Assembly (NCBI GenBank): GCA_947503525.1
Contig: CANNEA010000004.1
Location: forward strand, 496,001-560,000
Direction of reading: 5' to 3'
Source of the DNA: an uncultured Carboxylicivirga sp.
Lineage (GTDB): Bacteria > Bacteroidota > Bacteroidia > Bacteroidales > Marinilabiliaceae
Length of the DNA: 64,000 bases
This document shows positions 45,739 to 56,800 of this stretch, in pieces. The notes beneath the pieces were generated by a model. The model had not been told where the DNA came from. It did not search any database and worked only from the letters and a program-made list of their open reading frames with translations. Both the position numbers and the translations under genes were made by a program. The first letter of the stretch is position 1. Every line of letters begins with the position of its first letter.

Positions 45739-47916
45739 TTATAGTACTACTTCCTCGCCATAAAATTTAGTAGCAATCAACTTATCATCTTCGTATACCG
45801 AAAAGGTTTTACGTTTTAACTGAATGCCAAAAGTTCGGCCTTTGTACTTGATGTTTTTTAATGTTGCTTCACCAATATCTTCGTGGTTAAATGGCTTAAT
45901 AGTCATTTTATCATTTTCTATTTTCACTCCAAACGTTCCAAAAACAATGGCTTCCATACCTGCACCGGCTGCAATCTGAACTGGCATAGAAGAGCGATCT
46001 TGCTCGGGTGCATCGATACGTGGATTTTGTGGCAGATAAGGGAAATGGTTGATATATCGAATGTTACGATTTAGTACATCCCAACCTTTACCTGCAAAAC
46101 CTTTTTGGTATAGGTTACGAGAAATACGCCCAGGCATTCCTGCATATTGTCCACCACCTCCCCAGTCGGAATCAATTAAATCCCAATGTACCGAATCTCT
46201 TCTTGCAATTGAATAAACACCATACTTCCCAAGAAACTCACCTTCCTGAAGATGACTCACCAAACGATAAGCCTGATAATCCGGGAGGTAATCTGTGCCT
46301 AGCAGATCAAATAAATGATAAGTCCAAATTGTACCTTTGGTACCATCAGGATAGTAATTATCGAACCATCCTAATTCGTCATTCCACAAATACTCATCAA
46401 CCAAACCTTTTAGATTTTCAGCATCGTTAAAATAGTTCTGTTTCAACTTCTTTTCGGCCCTTTTATCGGCCCATTCAGACATTGTGTATAACAAATCGAT
46501 AGTTAAAGTATTGGTTATCGGCACCACATGATTATAACCATCGGTACGAATCTCAATAATCTTCTCGGTATTATAACCCACATCAATTAAGCCTAACTTG
46601 TTGGTATAATTCGTTTGTAACTCATTAACCCAAGCTTGCATCCATTCCCATACTGTTTTGCCTGAAGCCAATTCATCAAATAAGGTATAATCGCCTGTGT
46701 GACGTATGTAAGCCTCTATCATTACTTGCAAAGCAAATGGTTCTTGAATATAAAGTATATCCCAATGTGCACCATTCCAGCCTACGTATGTTCTTTTTAA
46801 TTTTACCTGTTCGAAATTGGTAAGAATAGCTCCTCTTAAACTCTCTGGATCAAGCATTGCCAACAAATCGGATGTATACGAATTATCCCAACTAATGGTG
46901 TATGGCCATGTTCCTACGGCCCAAAATACTTCAGAAATATAATTTGGATTCTCATATCGACTCATTAACACGGAAAGTACACATCGATAATAATACTCTT
47001 TTAACTGCTTATTAGTGCCAGACAACTGTGGAAGTGTAGTATATGCCCAAGACAACATATCGCGTGTTTTCTTGTCTGCATTTTCCATGCGCTGTTTAAT
47101 ATCGGACTGGCTTATTGCAGGAGCGCCATTTTGTGGCTCGTAAAACTTAACTGCAAAATAATAAGTTTCCGTTTTACCCGGAGCAATATTAATTTCAAAA
47201 CCCTTTTCACTGGTTTCTTGTATTGATGAAGACACGCGGGCATGAGCCATTTTACTTCCATGCGTAAAAGCATCAATGGAGTCGGCTTTTGTATCACCAA
47301 CCTTAAAATGACATTCCATTATTTCAGCTACCTGATTAGGAATTATAGTTAGTTCTAAATCTTTCGAATTTCGGTTGGTCAATTGTAATTTAATAAATAC
47401 CTCATCGTCTTCAAACGACACATTTGTCCAGCTTTTTGCAGCAAAACTTACCCACTTCTGATTATATTCCTTATGAAAAGTAGCTGTTCTTTCGTATTGA
47501 TTTGGCTGCCATCTTTCATCTTGTGTTACCATGATGGAAGGAGAATTTGGACGAAAATTAGAGCCAAGCGGGTCATGCCCTTTCCCATCATTAATCCAAT
47601 ATTTCCACATAGTTGGCACATCGTCTTGTATAATACGTCCCGTTCTTTTATCAAAAAAGTTTAGATTAAAATCGTAATGAGGCGCTCCAATTGGTAAAAA
47701 CCATACATTGGTAAACTGTGTAACACTATATTGACGTGGCGAAACAAACCCACGATAGTTAACCAACAAAACCTGCTCATCGTCAAAAGTCATGTCTTCT
47801 CTATCCATACCATAGTATTCCGGGTCGGCAGGCGTAATATCTCTTTGTGCCAACAAGCCTTGATCAGTAAATACGATAGCAAAAAAGACGATTAATAATA
47901 AGTTTAGCTTCCTCAT
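45739..47916 (-). CDS. Secreted glycosidase-like protein, alpha/alpha-barrel type, family unassigned
   Basis: 725 residues, signal peptide 1-23 (ending GLLAQ). The N-terminal half (about 25-270) is beta-rich. The C-terminal half reads like a six-hairpin barrel: YYYRCVLSVLMSRYENP, FWAVGTWPYTISWDNSYTSDLLAML, WNGAHWDILYIQEPFALQVMIEAYIRHTGD, LWNDELGWFDNYYPDG and DLIDSDWGGGGQYAGMPG. Candidate acids are the Asp in WDNSYTSD and in DSDWGGG. It resembles GH63/GH65/GH78-like clans, but I cannot pick one. Alone between the GntR operon and the GH92-PA14 operon, with large gaps on both sides, so probably its own unit. Confidence 0.62.
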   Translation of the reverse strand: MRKLNLLLIVFFAIVFTDQGLLAQRDITPADPEYYGMDREDMTFDDEQVLLVNYRGFVSPRQYSVTQFTNVWFLPIGAPHYDFNLNFFDKRTGRIIQDDVPTMWKYWINDGKGHDPLGSNFRPNSPSIMVTQDERWQPNQYERTATFHKEYNQKWVSFAAKSWTNVSFEDDEVFIKLQLTNRNSKDLELTIIPNQVAEIMECHFKVGDTKADSIDAFTHGSKMAHARVSSSIQETSEKGFEINIAPGKTETYYFAVKFYEPQNGAPAISQSDIKQRMENADKKTRDMLSWAYTTLPQLSGTNKQLKEYYYRCVLSVLMSRYENPNYISEVFWAVGTWPYTISWDNSYTSDLLAMLDPESLRGAILTNFEQVKLKRTYVGWNGAHWDILYIQEPFALQVMIEAYIRHTGDYTLFDELASGKTVWEWMQAWVNELQTNYTNKLGLIDVGYNTEKIIEIRTDGYNHVVPITNTLTIDLLYTMSEWADKRAEKKLKQNYFNDAENLKGLVDEYLWNDELGWFDNYYPDGTKGTIWTYHLFDLLGTDYLPDYQAYRLVSHLQEGEFLGKYGVYSIARRDSVHWDLIDSDWGGGGQYAGMPGRISRNLYQKGFAGKGWDVLNRNIRYINHFPYLPQNPRIDAPEQDRSSMPVQIAAGAGMEAIVFGTFGVKIENDKMTIKPFNHEDIGEATLKNIKYKGRTFGIQLKRKTFSVYEDDKLIATKFYGEEVVL

Positions 47917-48460
47917 CCTGTTATATATTTTAATGCTCTGTTTTAAGAAGAATGAAATGTGTTACCCAATATTCTATTATTATGAGAGGTAATAATTCTT
48001 TATTTCTTCACCTATTGAAATAACCACATAAACTGATCTTCTTCTGTTTCGTACAAGTGCAACAATACGCCATCACTTTCATGACCTGGTTGAGAACAAA
48101 CTACATTAAGTTGTCATTCGTATTTAAATCAAAAAAATGATTCTAATCCTTCATTAAACTCTGTTATTATATGTCAATCCAGACATGCTTATCAGTTGAC
48201 AACATACTATTTAACTATACCTGTAGATATGTTCTGACATATAATATTACGAATAAATTGATGCAAGTAAATCAACAGACCGCCAATGCATAATAATTTC
48301 TTGTTGAAGTACAATAATCGATTTTATACACTAGGAGTATTGCAAAAAAAAGAATGCTACCTGAATCAATATCAAGTAGCATTCTATCAGTTCCTTTAGT
48401 ACATAAAACTTATGACAATATTTATTATCCAGCAATACTAATTCTAATCCTAGTTATGTA
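47917..48460. other. 544-base non-coding region with a long inverted repeat
   Basis: No supported gene. It must hold the promoter of the 45739-47916 gene and it contains the terminator at 48344. A 12-base inverted repeat, TATTATATGTCA (48165-48176) and TGACATATAATA (48235-48246), encloses further ATGTC/GACAT half-sites (48171-48175 and 48181-48185). This looks like a multi-site regulator-binding region upstream of the secreted glycosidase gene. Confidence 0.4.
48344..48385 (-). terminator. Terminator of the GH38/GH92-PA14 operon
   Basis: On the minus strand AGAATGCTAC (48376-48385) pairs with GTAGCATTCT (48351-48360), with a partly paired 15-base centre. It is followed by a run of seven to eight T residues (48344-48351). 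Confidence 0.85.
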
Positions 48461-51103
48461 TTAGTATAAAGTTCCCCAATTTTTGTTTGGTTCAGCACCC
48501 ATTTCAAAAACAAGCTCTCCACCATTCATTAAATCAGTATGATCCAAGGTACATCTGGCATATGGCTTTCCGTTTAAGGTAGCTGACTGAATGTAGGCAT
48601 TCTCGCGTGAGTTGTTATTGGCAATAATGGTAAAGGTTTTTCCATCTCCAACATTAATGCTTGCTTTATCTAACACAGGACTACAAAGCTGATAAACAGG
48701 ATCACCGGGACAGGCCGGGTAAAAGCCAATGGCACCAAATACATACCACGATGATACTTGACCGCAATCGTCGTTACCCGGAAGACCACCTACATCGTTA
48801 AAGAAATATTTGAATAACATATCTCTAACCACTTTTTGAGTTTTCCATGGTGTTCCAATAAAGTTGTACATATAAGGGGCATGCATTGAAAATTCATCTC
48901 CCACATAGTACATATCCTTATCAAAGAAATCATCCAGATAAGCTTCCAGTTTATCATCCCCACCCATAAACTCAGCCAATCCTGGCACATCGTGTGGAAC
49001 CAACAAGGTATGATTCTTATAATATACTTCAGTATCATGATCTGTACCTTGTGCCCAAACGCTTATACTTTTATCGAAAGGTTCTAACCACTCTCCATTT
49101 GTTTTCTTCCCGCGAACCAGGCCGGTTTCTTTATCCAGCACATTAATGTAACGTTTCGAGCGCTCCATATACTCATCGTGATATTCATCTTTACCCAATG
49201 CTAAGGCCATTTGAGCAATACAATAATCGTCGTATGAGAATTCAAGAGTTCTTGCAACCGGTTCGCCATAATAGCCAAAGACACCAGTTGGTACATAACC
49301 AATTTCATTAAAGTAATCGATACCTACACGACCGGAGAAACCACGATTTCCTTTTTCATTGGCATTTTTAAGCATGGCTTCGAAGGCCATTTCCATATCA
49401 AAATCTCTAATGCCCTTTATATACGCATCGGCAATAACAGCATCTGCATGAGTCCCCATCATTATACTACGGTACCATGGGTTTGGCCATTTTGGTAACC
49501 AACCTCCTTGCTGATAGGTATTCAACATACCATTTATGATATCTGTTGTTTCCTGAGGTTTTACAATAACCCAAAGCGGATGCAAAGAGCGGAATGTATC
49601 CCATAAAGATAAATCGGTGTACATTTCGCCTTCGTGAACCTTATAATCAAATGGGCTAAAGTATCGACCATCTTCGTTTAAGTTACGTGGATTAACAAAG
49701 CATTTAGTTAAGGCCGTATAGAAAATAGCCTTATCATCTTCGGTACCTTCAACCTTAATCATGTTTAACTCTTTCTCCCAAACATCGGCAACTTTAGCCA
49801 CTGCCTTATCAAAGTCAAAATCGCCAAATTCCGACTCCATATTCTTACGCGCTTGATCAATACTTATAAGTGAAGTACCTACTTTTACTCTTATTTGTTC
49901 TCCTTCTTTTGTGACAAACGATACCGAAACAGCATTAGCCTCAGACCCTTTTAGTGCCATTTGCCTTGCAAATTCAGCATCCAGAACATTTGGTTCATGG
50001 CACCTAAACTCTATGGTTGCAGATGCAGCACCTTCAAAATATTCAATTCTAATGTCAACTACTTCTCCTTTTTCAAGGTCTACACTATAGGCATCTGTTG
50101 TTGGTCCGCGAGGAACCCAGGAATCAATTACCAATTCATCATTAACATACAAACGGGTTCCATCATCAGTTGTAAGTTCGAAAGTATGTTTTCCCGAATA
50201 ACGGGTAACCAGCTTACCTGTATATCGAGCTGAAAAACCATCTTCAACTATACCTTCGTATGGTGATTTTGCCCATGAGTAATTTAACTTTGATTCTGTA
50301 ACAACAACTGCCGGCTCGCCTTTTAATTCAACATTGTTAAAATATTCCCCTTTGAGTCCTTCAGGTATTAATCCTTCATCTATAACTTTTGCATTACTTA
50401 AGTCTACAGTATATGACTCAAATGCTTTATCGAACCGGGCAACAAAGTGGTTTTTAAAATCACCATTGATTACGGAAAAGCCTTCTATTTCTCTGGTCTC
50501 CGGCAACGCTTTATATTCACCGGGAACATCTACGCCATCAAAAAGCACCGATGATTTTTCAGATTCAGGAAAGGTAAATTGAAAAAATCCGGTTTTTGCT
50601 GCGGCAGTTAATTCTGCTTTAATATTATAATCTTCAAGTTGAACCGAATAATAATGAGGTTTCGCAATCTCAGTATCGTGACTATATTTTGAAGCGCGTT
50701 TCTCAGCTTTACTTACCACTTTACCTGTCATAGGCATAATTGACATTGGTCCCCAATCGCCAACAACTGCACCATTGGGATAACGCGTTCCACGAAATCC
50801 TTGAATTTTTTCCTGATCGTACCAATAAGGTACAGGCACATTGGCCACTCGTTGTGTCCATCTTGCCGTTTGAGGTGTCCAGTGAGTTAATGCAGAGGGG
50901 TATCCAACAATAGGTGAAACATAGCCCATTGGCTCTTCTACCTCGGTTACCGTAATATCGGCAATACTTGCAGCAGTACCTACGCGTGTGTCTACATATT
51001 TCAATACTGATTCTTTATCCTTTCCTTTTTCAGAGGTTGAGCAAGAAACCAATACAACACCGATAAAAACTACTGCCAGATAATTAACAACTACCTTCAT
51101 CAT
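48461..51103 (-). CDS. GH92 alpha-mannosidase with inserted PA14 domain (second copy in operon)
   Basis: 880 residues, lipoprotein signal (VVLVSC, Cys21). GH92 begins at YVDTRVGTAASIADITVTEVEEPMG. A PA14 domain (about 248-368: LKGEYFNN, FSARYTGKLVTRYSGKHTFELTTDDGTRLYVNDELVID, IRIEYFEG) is inserted in the N-terminal beta-sandwich, after which the GH92 sandwich resumes near 388 (ANAVSVSF). The barrel then has LSLWDTFRSLHPLWVI, acid Glu in TEVYYKNHTLLVPHDVPGL and NDDCGQVSSWYVFGAIGFYP. PA14 domains usually bind sugars. It is a paralog of the next gene upstream (51124-53763), separated by 20 bases. Last gene before the terminator. Confidence 0.92.
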   Translation of the reverse strand: MMKVVVNYLAVVFIGVVLVSCSTSEKGKDKESVLKYVDTRVGTAASIADITVTEVEEPMGYVSPIVGYPSALTHWTPQTARWTQRVANVPVPYWYDQEKIQGFRGTRYPNGAVVGDWGPMSIMPMTGKVVSKAEKRASKYSHDTEIAKPHYYSVQLEDYNIKAELTAAAKTGFFQFTFPESEKSSVLFDGVDVPGEYKALPETREIEGFSVINGDFKNHFVARFDKAFESYTVDLSNAKVIDEGLIPEGLKGEYFNNVELKGEPAVVVTESKLNYSWAKSPYEGIVEDGFSARYTGKLVTRYSGKHTFELTTDDGTRLYVNDELVIDSWVPRGPTTDAYSVDLEKGEVVDIRIEYFEGAASATIEFRCHEPNVLDAEFARQMALKGSEANAVSVSFVTKEGEQIRVKVGTSLISIDQARKNMESEFGDFDFDKAVAKVADVWEKELNMIKVEGTEDDKAIFYTALTKCFVNPRNLNEDGRYFSPFDYKVHEGEMYTDLSLWDTFRSLHPLWVIVKPQETTDIINGMLNTYQQGGWLPKWPNPWYRSIMMGTHADAVIADAYIKGIRDFDMEMAFEAMLKNANEKGNRGFSGRVGIDYFNEIGYVPTGVFGYYGEPVARTLEFSYDDYCIAQMALALGKDEYHDEYMERSKRYINVLDKETGLVRGKKTNGEWLEPFDKSISVWAQGTDHDTEVYYKNHTLLVPHDVPGLAEFMGGDDKLEAYLDDFFDKDMYYVGDEFSMHAPYMYNFIGTPWKTQKVVRDMLFKYFFNDVGGLPGNDDCGQVSSWYVFGAIGFYPACPGDPVYQLCSPVLDKASINVGDGKTFTIIANNNSRENAYIQSATLNGKPYARCTLDHTDLMNGGELVFEMGAEPNKNWGTLY

Positions 51104-51123
51104 AATATATTAAGATTATAAAT

Positions 51124-53763
51124 CTATTTTACTCCCCATTTTTTGTTTGGTTCTGACCCCATTTCAAACACCAATTCTCCGCCTTTCATTAGGTCATCAT
51201 GGTGCAACCAGCTTTTGGTATAATCCTTACCATTTAAAATAGCCGACTGGATGTACATATTCTTCTTTGAGTTATTATTGGCAATAATTGTAAAGGTATT
51301 TCCCTCTCCAACATTAATGCTCACTTTATCTAACACAGGACTACAAAGCTGATAAATTGGGTCGCCTGGACAAGCAGGGTAAAAACCCATTGCTCCAAAC
51401 ACATACCACGATGAAACCTGGCCACAATCATCATTACCCGGAAGTCCTCCAATATCATTGAAAAAGTATTTCGCCAACATATCGCGAACTACCTTTTGAG
51501 TTTTCCATGGTGTTCCAATGAAATTATACATATAAGGTGCATGCATTGAAAATTCATCACCCACATAGTACATATCCTTATCAAAGAAATCATCAAGGAA
51601 AGCAACCAGTTTATCATCGCCCCCCATAAAATCAGCTAATCCGCTAATGTCATGAGGAACCAATAAAGTATGATTTCTATAGTAAACCTCGGTATGGCTC
51701 TCGTCTCCTTGCGCCCAAACACTAATGCTTTTATCGAAAGGAGGCAACCACTCACCGTTCTCTTTCTTACCGCGAACCAAACCGGTTTCTTTATCCAAAA
51801 CATTAATATATCGTTTAGAACGGTTCATAAAGTCTTCATGATGATCGTCCTTTCCGAGCGCCTTAGCCATTTGAGCAATACAATAATCGTCGTATGAAAA
51901 CTCTAATGTTCGGGCTACAGACTCACCAAATCCAGCGCTTGCAGGAACATAACCAATTTTATTAAACTGCTCAATACCCACACGACCTGAGAAACCACGA
52001 TTTCCCTTTTCAGTAGCATTTTTAAGCATGGCTTCGAAAGCCAATTCGGTATCGAAACCTCTTAGACCTTTTATATAAGCATCAGCTATAACAGCATCGG
52101 CATGAGAACCCATCATAATGCTTCGATACCAAGGATTTGGCCATTTTGGCAACCAACCTCCTTGCTGATAGGCATTCAGCATACCATTAATAACATCAAC
52201 AGATTCCTGAGGTTTTACTATAACCCACAGTGGATGCAAAGAGCGAAAAGTATCCCATAACGATAAATCGGTATACATTTCGCCTTCGTGAATCTGATAA
52301 TCGAATGGGCTAAAGTATCGACCTCCTTCGTTTAAGTTACGAGGATTCACGAAACATTTGGTTAAAGCGGTATAGAATATAGCCTTATCATCTTCCGAAC
52401 CTTCTACCTTAATCATATTTAATTCCTTGTCCCATACTTCGGCTCCTTTGGCAACAGCTCTGTTAAAATCGAAATCGGCAAACTCTTCGTCCATATTTGC
52501 ACGCGCCTGAGCAATATCAATTAAAGAAGTACCAACTTTCATTTTTACCACTTCATTGGTTTTAGTGGCAAAGCTTACATATACTGCATTTCCATCGGCT
52601 CCTTTAAGAGCCAATTTAGAACCTATTTCGGGAGTTGCTTCTACTGGCTCAGAACATCTAAGGTGCATTTCAGTAGTGCTCGATCCATCGTAATATTCAA
52701 CACGAATTTCATATTTCTCACCTTTGGTAAGATTTACCTTGTGTATATTAGTCCCTGTTGCCCTGTACTCCCATTTGTCGATAACCATATTACCGTTAAT
52801 GTACATACGAGTACCATCTTTGGTGGTTAATTCGAATACATGCTCTCCTGAATGTCTAGCGATAAGATTACCCGTATACCTTGCAGAAAAGAAATCGGGC
52901 ACCACACCTTCAGCAGGTTCTTTCAACCAATTGTAGTTTAACTTAGGATGATTTACCACTACATCGGGCTTACCCTGAAGCTTATCGTTATTATAATATT
53001 CAGCTTTAAAACCATCAGGTACCAGATTAGCATCAACCACAGCAGGCAATAAATCTATATTTTGAACCTCGAAAGGTTTATCAAATCGAGCTACAAAATG
53101 ATTCTGAAAATGGCCTGCAATAACAGAATATCCTTCAATCTCATTTCGTTCGGGAATTACTTTATAATAACCAGGCACAAATACGCCATCTATTATGATG
53201 GATGACTGCTCAGATTCAGGAAAAGTAAATTGAAAGAAAGCTGTTTTACCAGCAGCTGTAAGCTCAGCCTTTATGTTATAATCACCTAACTGTACCGAGT
53301 AATAATGAGGCTTCGCAATCTCATTATCGTGCCTAAATTTTGAGGCACGAGATTTCGGATCCAATTTCACATCACCTGTCATTGGCATTATGCACATGGC
53401 TCCCCAGTCACCCACAACAGCACCATTGGGATAACGCGTTCCTCGAAACCCCTGAATTTTATCCTGATCGTACCAATAGGGAACAGGTACGGTTATTACT
53501 CGCTGAGTCCATACTGCCGTTTGAGGCGTCCAATGCGTTAAGGCTGATGGATTACCAACAATGGGTGAAACATAGCCCATGGGTTCCTCCACTTCGGTTA
53601 CCGTAATGTCAGAAATACTTGCCGCTGTACCAATACGGGTATCAACATATTTGAACACTCCTTTATTGGCCAAATCAACAGTTGATTCTGAAGTGATATT
53701 ACAGGAAGTTATTGCATAAACTGCCATTACAAAAACTACTAAACTCTTAACTACATTTTTCAT
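51124..53763 (-). CDS. GH92 alpha-mannosidase with inserted PA14 domain (first copy in operon)
   Basis: 879 residues from ATG 53763, chosen because it starts a lipoprotein signal (MKNVVKSLVVFVMAVYAITSC); the frame extends 19 codons further without purpose. Same layout as its downstream paralog: GH92 start VDTRIGTAASISDITVTEVEE, inserted PA14 at about 250-370 (FKAEYYNN, FSARYTGNLIARHSGEHVFELTTKDGTRMYING), then a barrel with TEVYYRNHTLLVPHD and NDDCGQVSSWYVFGAMGFYP. Catalytic parts of the two copies are almost identical, while the PA14 domains differ more, so they may bind different sugars around the same cut. Follows the GH38 gene by 96 bases. Confidence 0.92.
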   Translation of the reverse strand: MKNVVKSLVVFVMAVYAITSCNITSESTVDLANKGVFKYVDTRIGTAASISDITVTEVEEPMGYVSPIVGNPSALTHWTPQTAVWTQRVITVPVPYWYDQDKIQGFRGTRYPNGAVVGDWGAMCIMPMTGDVKLDPKSRASKFRHDNEIAKPHYYSVQLGDYNIKAELTAAGKTAFFQFTFPESEQSSIIIDGVFVPGYYKVIPERNEIEGYSVIAGHFQNHFVARFDKPFEVQNIDLLPAVVDANLVPDGFKAEYYNNDKLQGKPDVVVNHPKLNYNWLKEPAEGVVPDFFSARYTGNLIARHSGEHVFELTTKDGTRMYINGNMVIDKWEYRATGTNIHKVNLTKGEKYEIRVEYYDGSSTTEMHLRCSEPVEATPEIGSKLALKGADGNAVYVSFATKTNEVVKMKVGTSLIDIAQARANMDEEFADFDFNRAVAKGAEVWDKELNMIKVEGSEDDKAIFYTALTKCFVNPRNLNEGGRYFSPFDYQIHEGEMYTDLSLWDTFRSLHPLWVIVKPQESVDVINGMLNAYQQGGWLPKWPNPWYRSIMMGSHADAVIADAYIKGLRGFDTELAFEAMLKNATEKGNRGFSGRVGIEQFNKIGYVPASAGFGESVARTLEFSYDDYCIAQMAKALGKDDHHEDFMNRSKRYINVLDKETGLVRGKKENGEWLPPFDKSISVWAQGDESHTEVYYRNHTLLVPHDISGLADFMGGDDKLVAFLDDFFDKDMYYVGDEFSMHAPYMYNFIGTPWKTQKVVRDMLAKYFFNDIGGLPGNDDCGQVSSWYVFGAMGFYPACPGDPIYQLCSPVLDKVSINVGEGNTFTIIANNNSKKNMYIQSAILNGKDYTKSWLHHDDLMKGGELVFEMGSEPNKKWGVK

Positions 53764-53859
53764 ATAACTATATATTATCAGAGGCCTTATGAAACTAACC
53801 ATGATTGAATAATTATTCAATCATGGTTGATTCATATTCACAATTTAGATGCTATTACT

Positions 53860-56800
53860 CTACTTCACATCGAAAAGGTAAGTCTCAATTCCGTATGGAG
53901 AAACTTTAATTTCATTAACAGATTTAGGATTTTCCTCAATGATGTTAGTATGCTTTAGATTCTCCAACTTAAAATGTGATTCAATGTTAACCACTACATT
54001 CTCACCTTCGGTATCGTACATACGTACAACCAGCTCATCGCCGTCTTCTGCTTTCTTGATGGCCGTAACAATAACATTCTCCTTATCGATACTAAAGAAC
54101 TCTGTACTCTCGGCTAGATTGGCTTTACTCGACCTTTCAGGATTTACCACAACTTTAACCGGTTCGTTAAACTGCTTTGAAATGCGCGAACCGTTAATAT
54201 CACCTTCTTTATTCGAAGTTAATACGTGAGCGTATGAGTGATGACCTGCTTGAGAATACTCATTTCCTTCCCAATGGCACGATGTGCGACTTGCTAATAG
54301 TACATGCTGTAATAAATCGGCATCACCTTCTTTTGCCGGATTAATCCAATCGGCAGCTGCTACCGATGAACTTACAGTTACACATACTTCATCGTCGTTA
54401 GCAGAAATCCAATCCATTATCGCTCTTGGATGAACGTCTTTACAAAGAGCTGTATATCTTTCTCCAGCCGTTTTAATTTCATCTCTACCTACCTGAACAG
54501 TACCGAACGGAACTTCGTGCTCGATAGTTGAGTTTTTAGTGGCCACAGGATATGCAGTTCTGAACTCGCGATATAATTCGCCGTCCCAATTCATTAAGTC
54601 ATTTTCGAACTGAATACGTTTTAACTGGTGATAGATAGTTACAGTCTGTACTACCTTAGCATGCTTAATCTCTTGAATTAATTGATATGATGAGAATACT
54701 TCTCCTGATGCCAGCAATTCCCACTTAGCACCATGCTGACTTACATGATCGAAATTTTTCATAAATGGTTGCTGTACATCACCAAACTCACCAGCTCCAT
54801 TTCCTTCCGATTGTAAAGTAAATATCTCACCAACTTTAAATTGTTTGGTATCAAATAAGTTCTTTTTTAGTTCTTTATCGTATACCTGCTCTATTCCACC
54901 ATCAACAAAAGTTACTTTGTAAAAGTCGTTTTCGTAAACTGATTTATATTCTGGAGAATCAACTATATGGTTGCTCTTCATTTCCTGCTTCACATAGTAT
55001 GTCTTGTAACCTACCGACGGAATATTCTCAGCTATAAATACAATTTCGGCATGTTTAATACTACCGTCATCGTGTTTAACCAAGTTAGTATATTGGAATG
55101 GAACTTCTTTTTTATCAGCTGTATAAACACTTAAACCTTGTGCTTTCCCTTTTTTCCAATCGAAACTAGCTGTTACTGGATCAGTTCTTTCCCACGAAAG
55201 GCTATTAAATAGTACTACAGGAATACCTTTCTTCTCTTCTGTTTTAACACGTTGCGCAATAAAGTTAGTCGCCTTATCAAGCAATTTCTCGCCTATAAAC
55301 TGCGACTCAACTAAACTCTCTTTAAACAGGTTATCTGTGATATCGCCGTCATGTCCTCCCCAACCGTGGTCAGGATATATTTTCGCTTCCCATCCGGCAT
55401 CCAATTCCTGATAAGGATAAGGCATTTTTTCGCCATCAACAATAGAAGCTACAGTAAGAAATTTCTCTGCCGCAGGTAACAATTTTGAGGCTTTTCGACT
55501 AGCAGTTAAAGCATCGTGATGCGCAGGGCCATGAATATAAACCCAAACATTAGGACGCTCGCCACGAATGGTATCTATCGAAGTTGCATTTTGTTCAGCT
55601 AAAGGCATAAATTCATCAACCGTCATTAATTCCATATGAGGGAAATAAACGTCTTTTTCCTTTCCGTTTTCATCAAGTACGGACTCAGTACTGTTCCATT
55701 CTTTTATATAATCGGAATAATCGATGGCAGGTAACATATCCTGGCTTGATAATAATGGTGTTTGTGTTTGTCCACCTTCGAAATATTGGCTCCACCAAAC
55801 TACTTGTTCAGCACCATACTTTACTTTCTCATCAATATCTTTCGATAAATGAAGTAAGTCTTCGCCATAATGTCCAGGAGAATAAGTAAAAACACTACTT
55901 CCATCAGGACTGGCCCAATGTGTCATACTTTTTGCATGTCGGCTTATAATCATATAATCAACGCCTGCCTTCTTAAGTATCTGCGGAAACTGCATGGTCT
56001 TACCCGGAACATCAACATTCCAGTATACCTTAGAATCGTATCCTCCAAAGTTTTTCTTCACCCATAGTTTACCAAGATAAAGCTGACGAACCAAGTCTTC
56101 GCCATCATACATATCTTCGTAAGGACAGTTGTAAGTGGCTCCTACAGAAAGTAAGTTTCGATTTAAGAGCTCCGTCAATTTCTCCTTGGCATCAGGATGA
56201 CGTTCAATATATTCACGTAACATTAATCCGTCTTCAATATCGAAACCATAATCCTTACGGGCAAAGGCATCTTTGATGATGGGAGTTAACAATAATGTGT
56301 CGCGCATTATAATACACGCTTCAGGACGATCGACCCATGCAATATCCTGATGGCTTGAGTTCATAATAGAAATTAAACCTTCTTCGTACTTATTATCGAA
56401 AAATGGCTGATATGAAGCATAGAAATCAGGACGGTAACGTTTGGTAAAATCGCCTAGCCAACCATGATGCGAATGTGAATGAGACGCATAGAAGAAATCG
56501 CCTCTTACAACATTCTCATTAATTACTCCATCACCTTTTTCAAATTCAATATCATAAACCTCAATGCCATAATTTATTTGAAATGACTTTTGCGGAGCAA
56601 TAGACTTAACAGCTGCTTTAGCCATATCACCTTGCAATTTAAAAGTTGCTGTAGTACTTTTTTTGCCATCAGCCACTACAGAAACTTTTTGACCTGTCCA
56701 ATTCGCGGGAGCATCTATTAGCAGTTGATCGTTAAATTGCTTAATCGAAAAAGACACATCTCGCAAAGCTGCCTCTTTTAACCAATTGATTGCGTTTGGG

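Noticed and set aside
47917-48460. A tRNA or other RNA gene in this long gap
   Set aside because: I found no tRNA-like T-arm sequence (GGTTCGA) with matching stems here or in the other long gaps; only the operon terminator forms a stable stem.
48461-53763. The two GH92-PA14 genes as an assembly duplicate
   Set aside because: The PA14 domains, signal peptides and intergenic parts clearly differ, so they are true paralogs.
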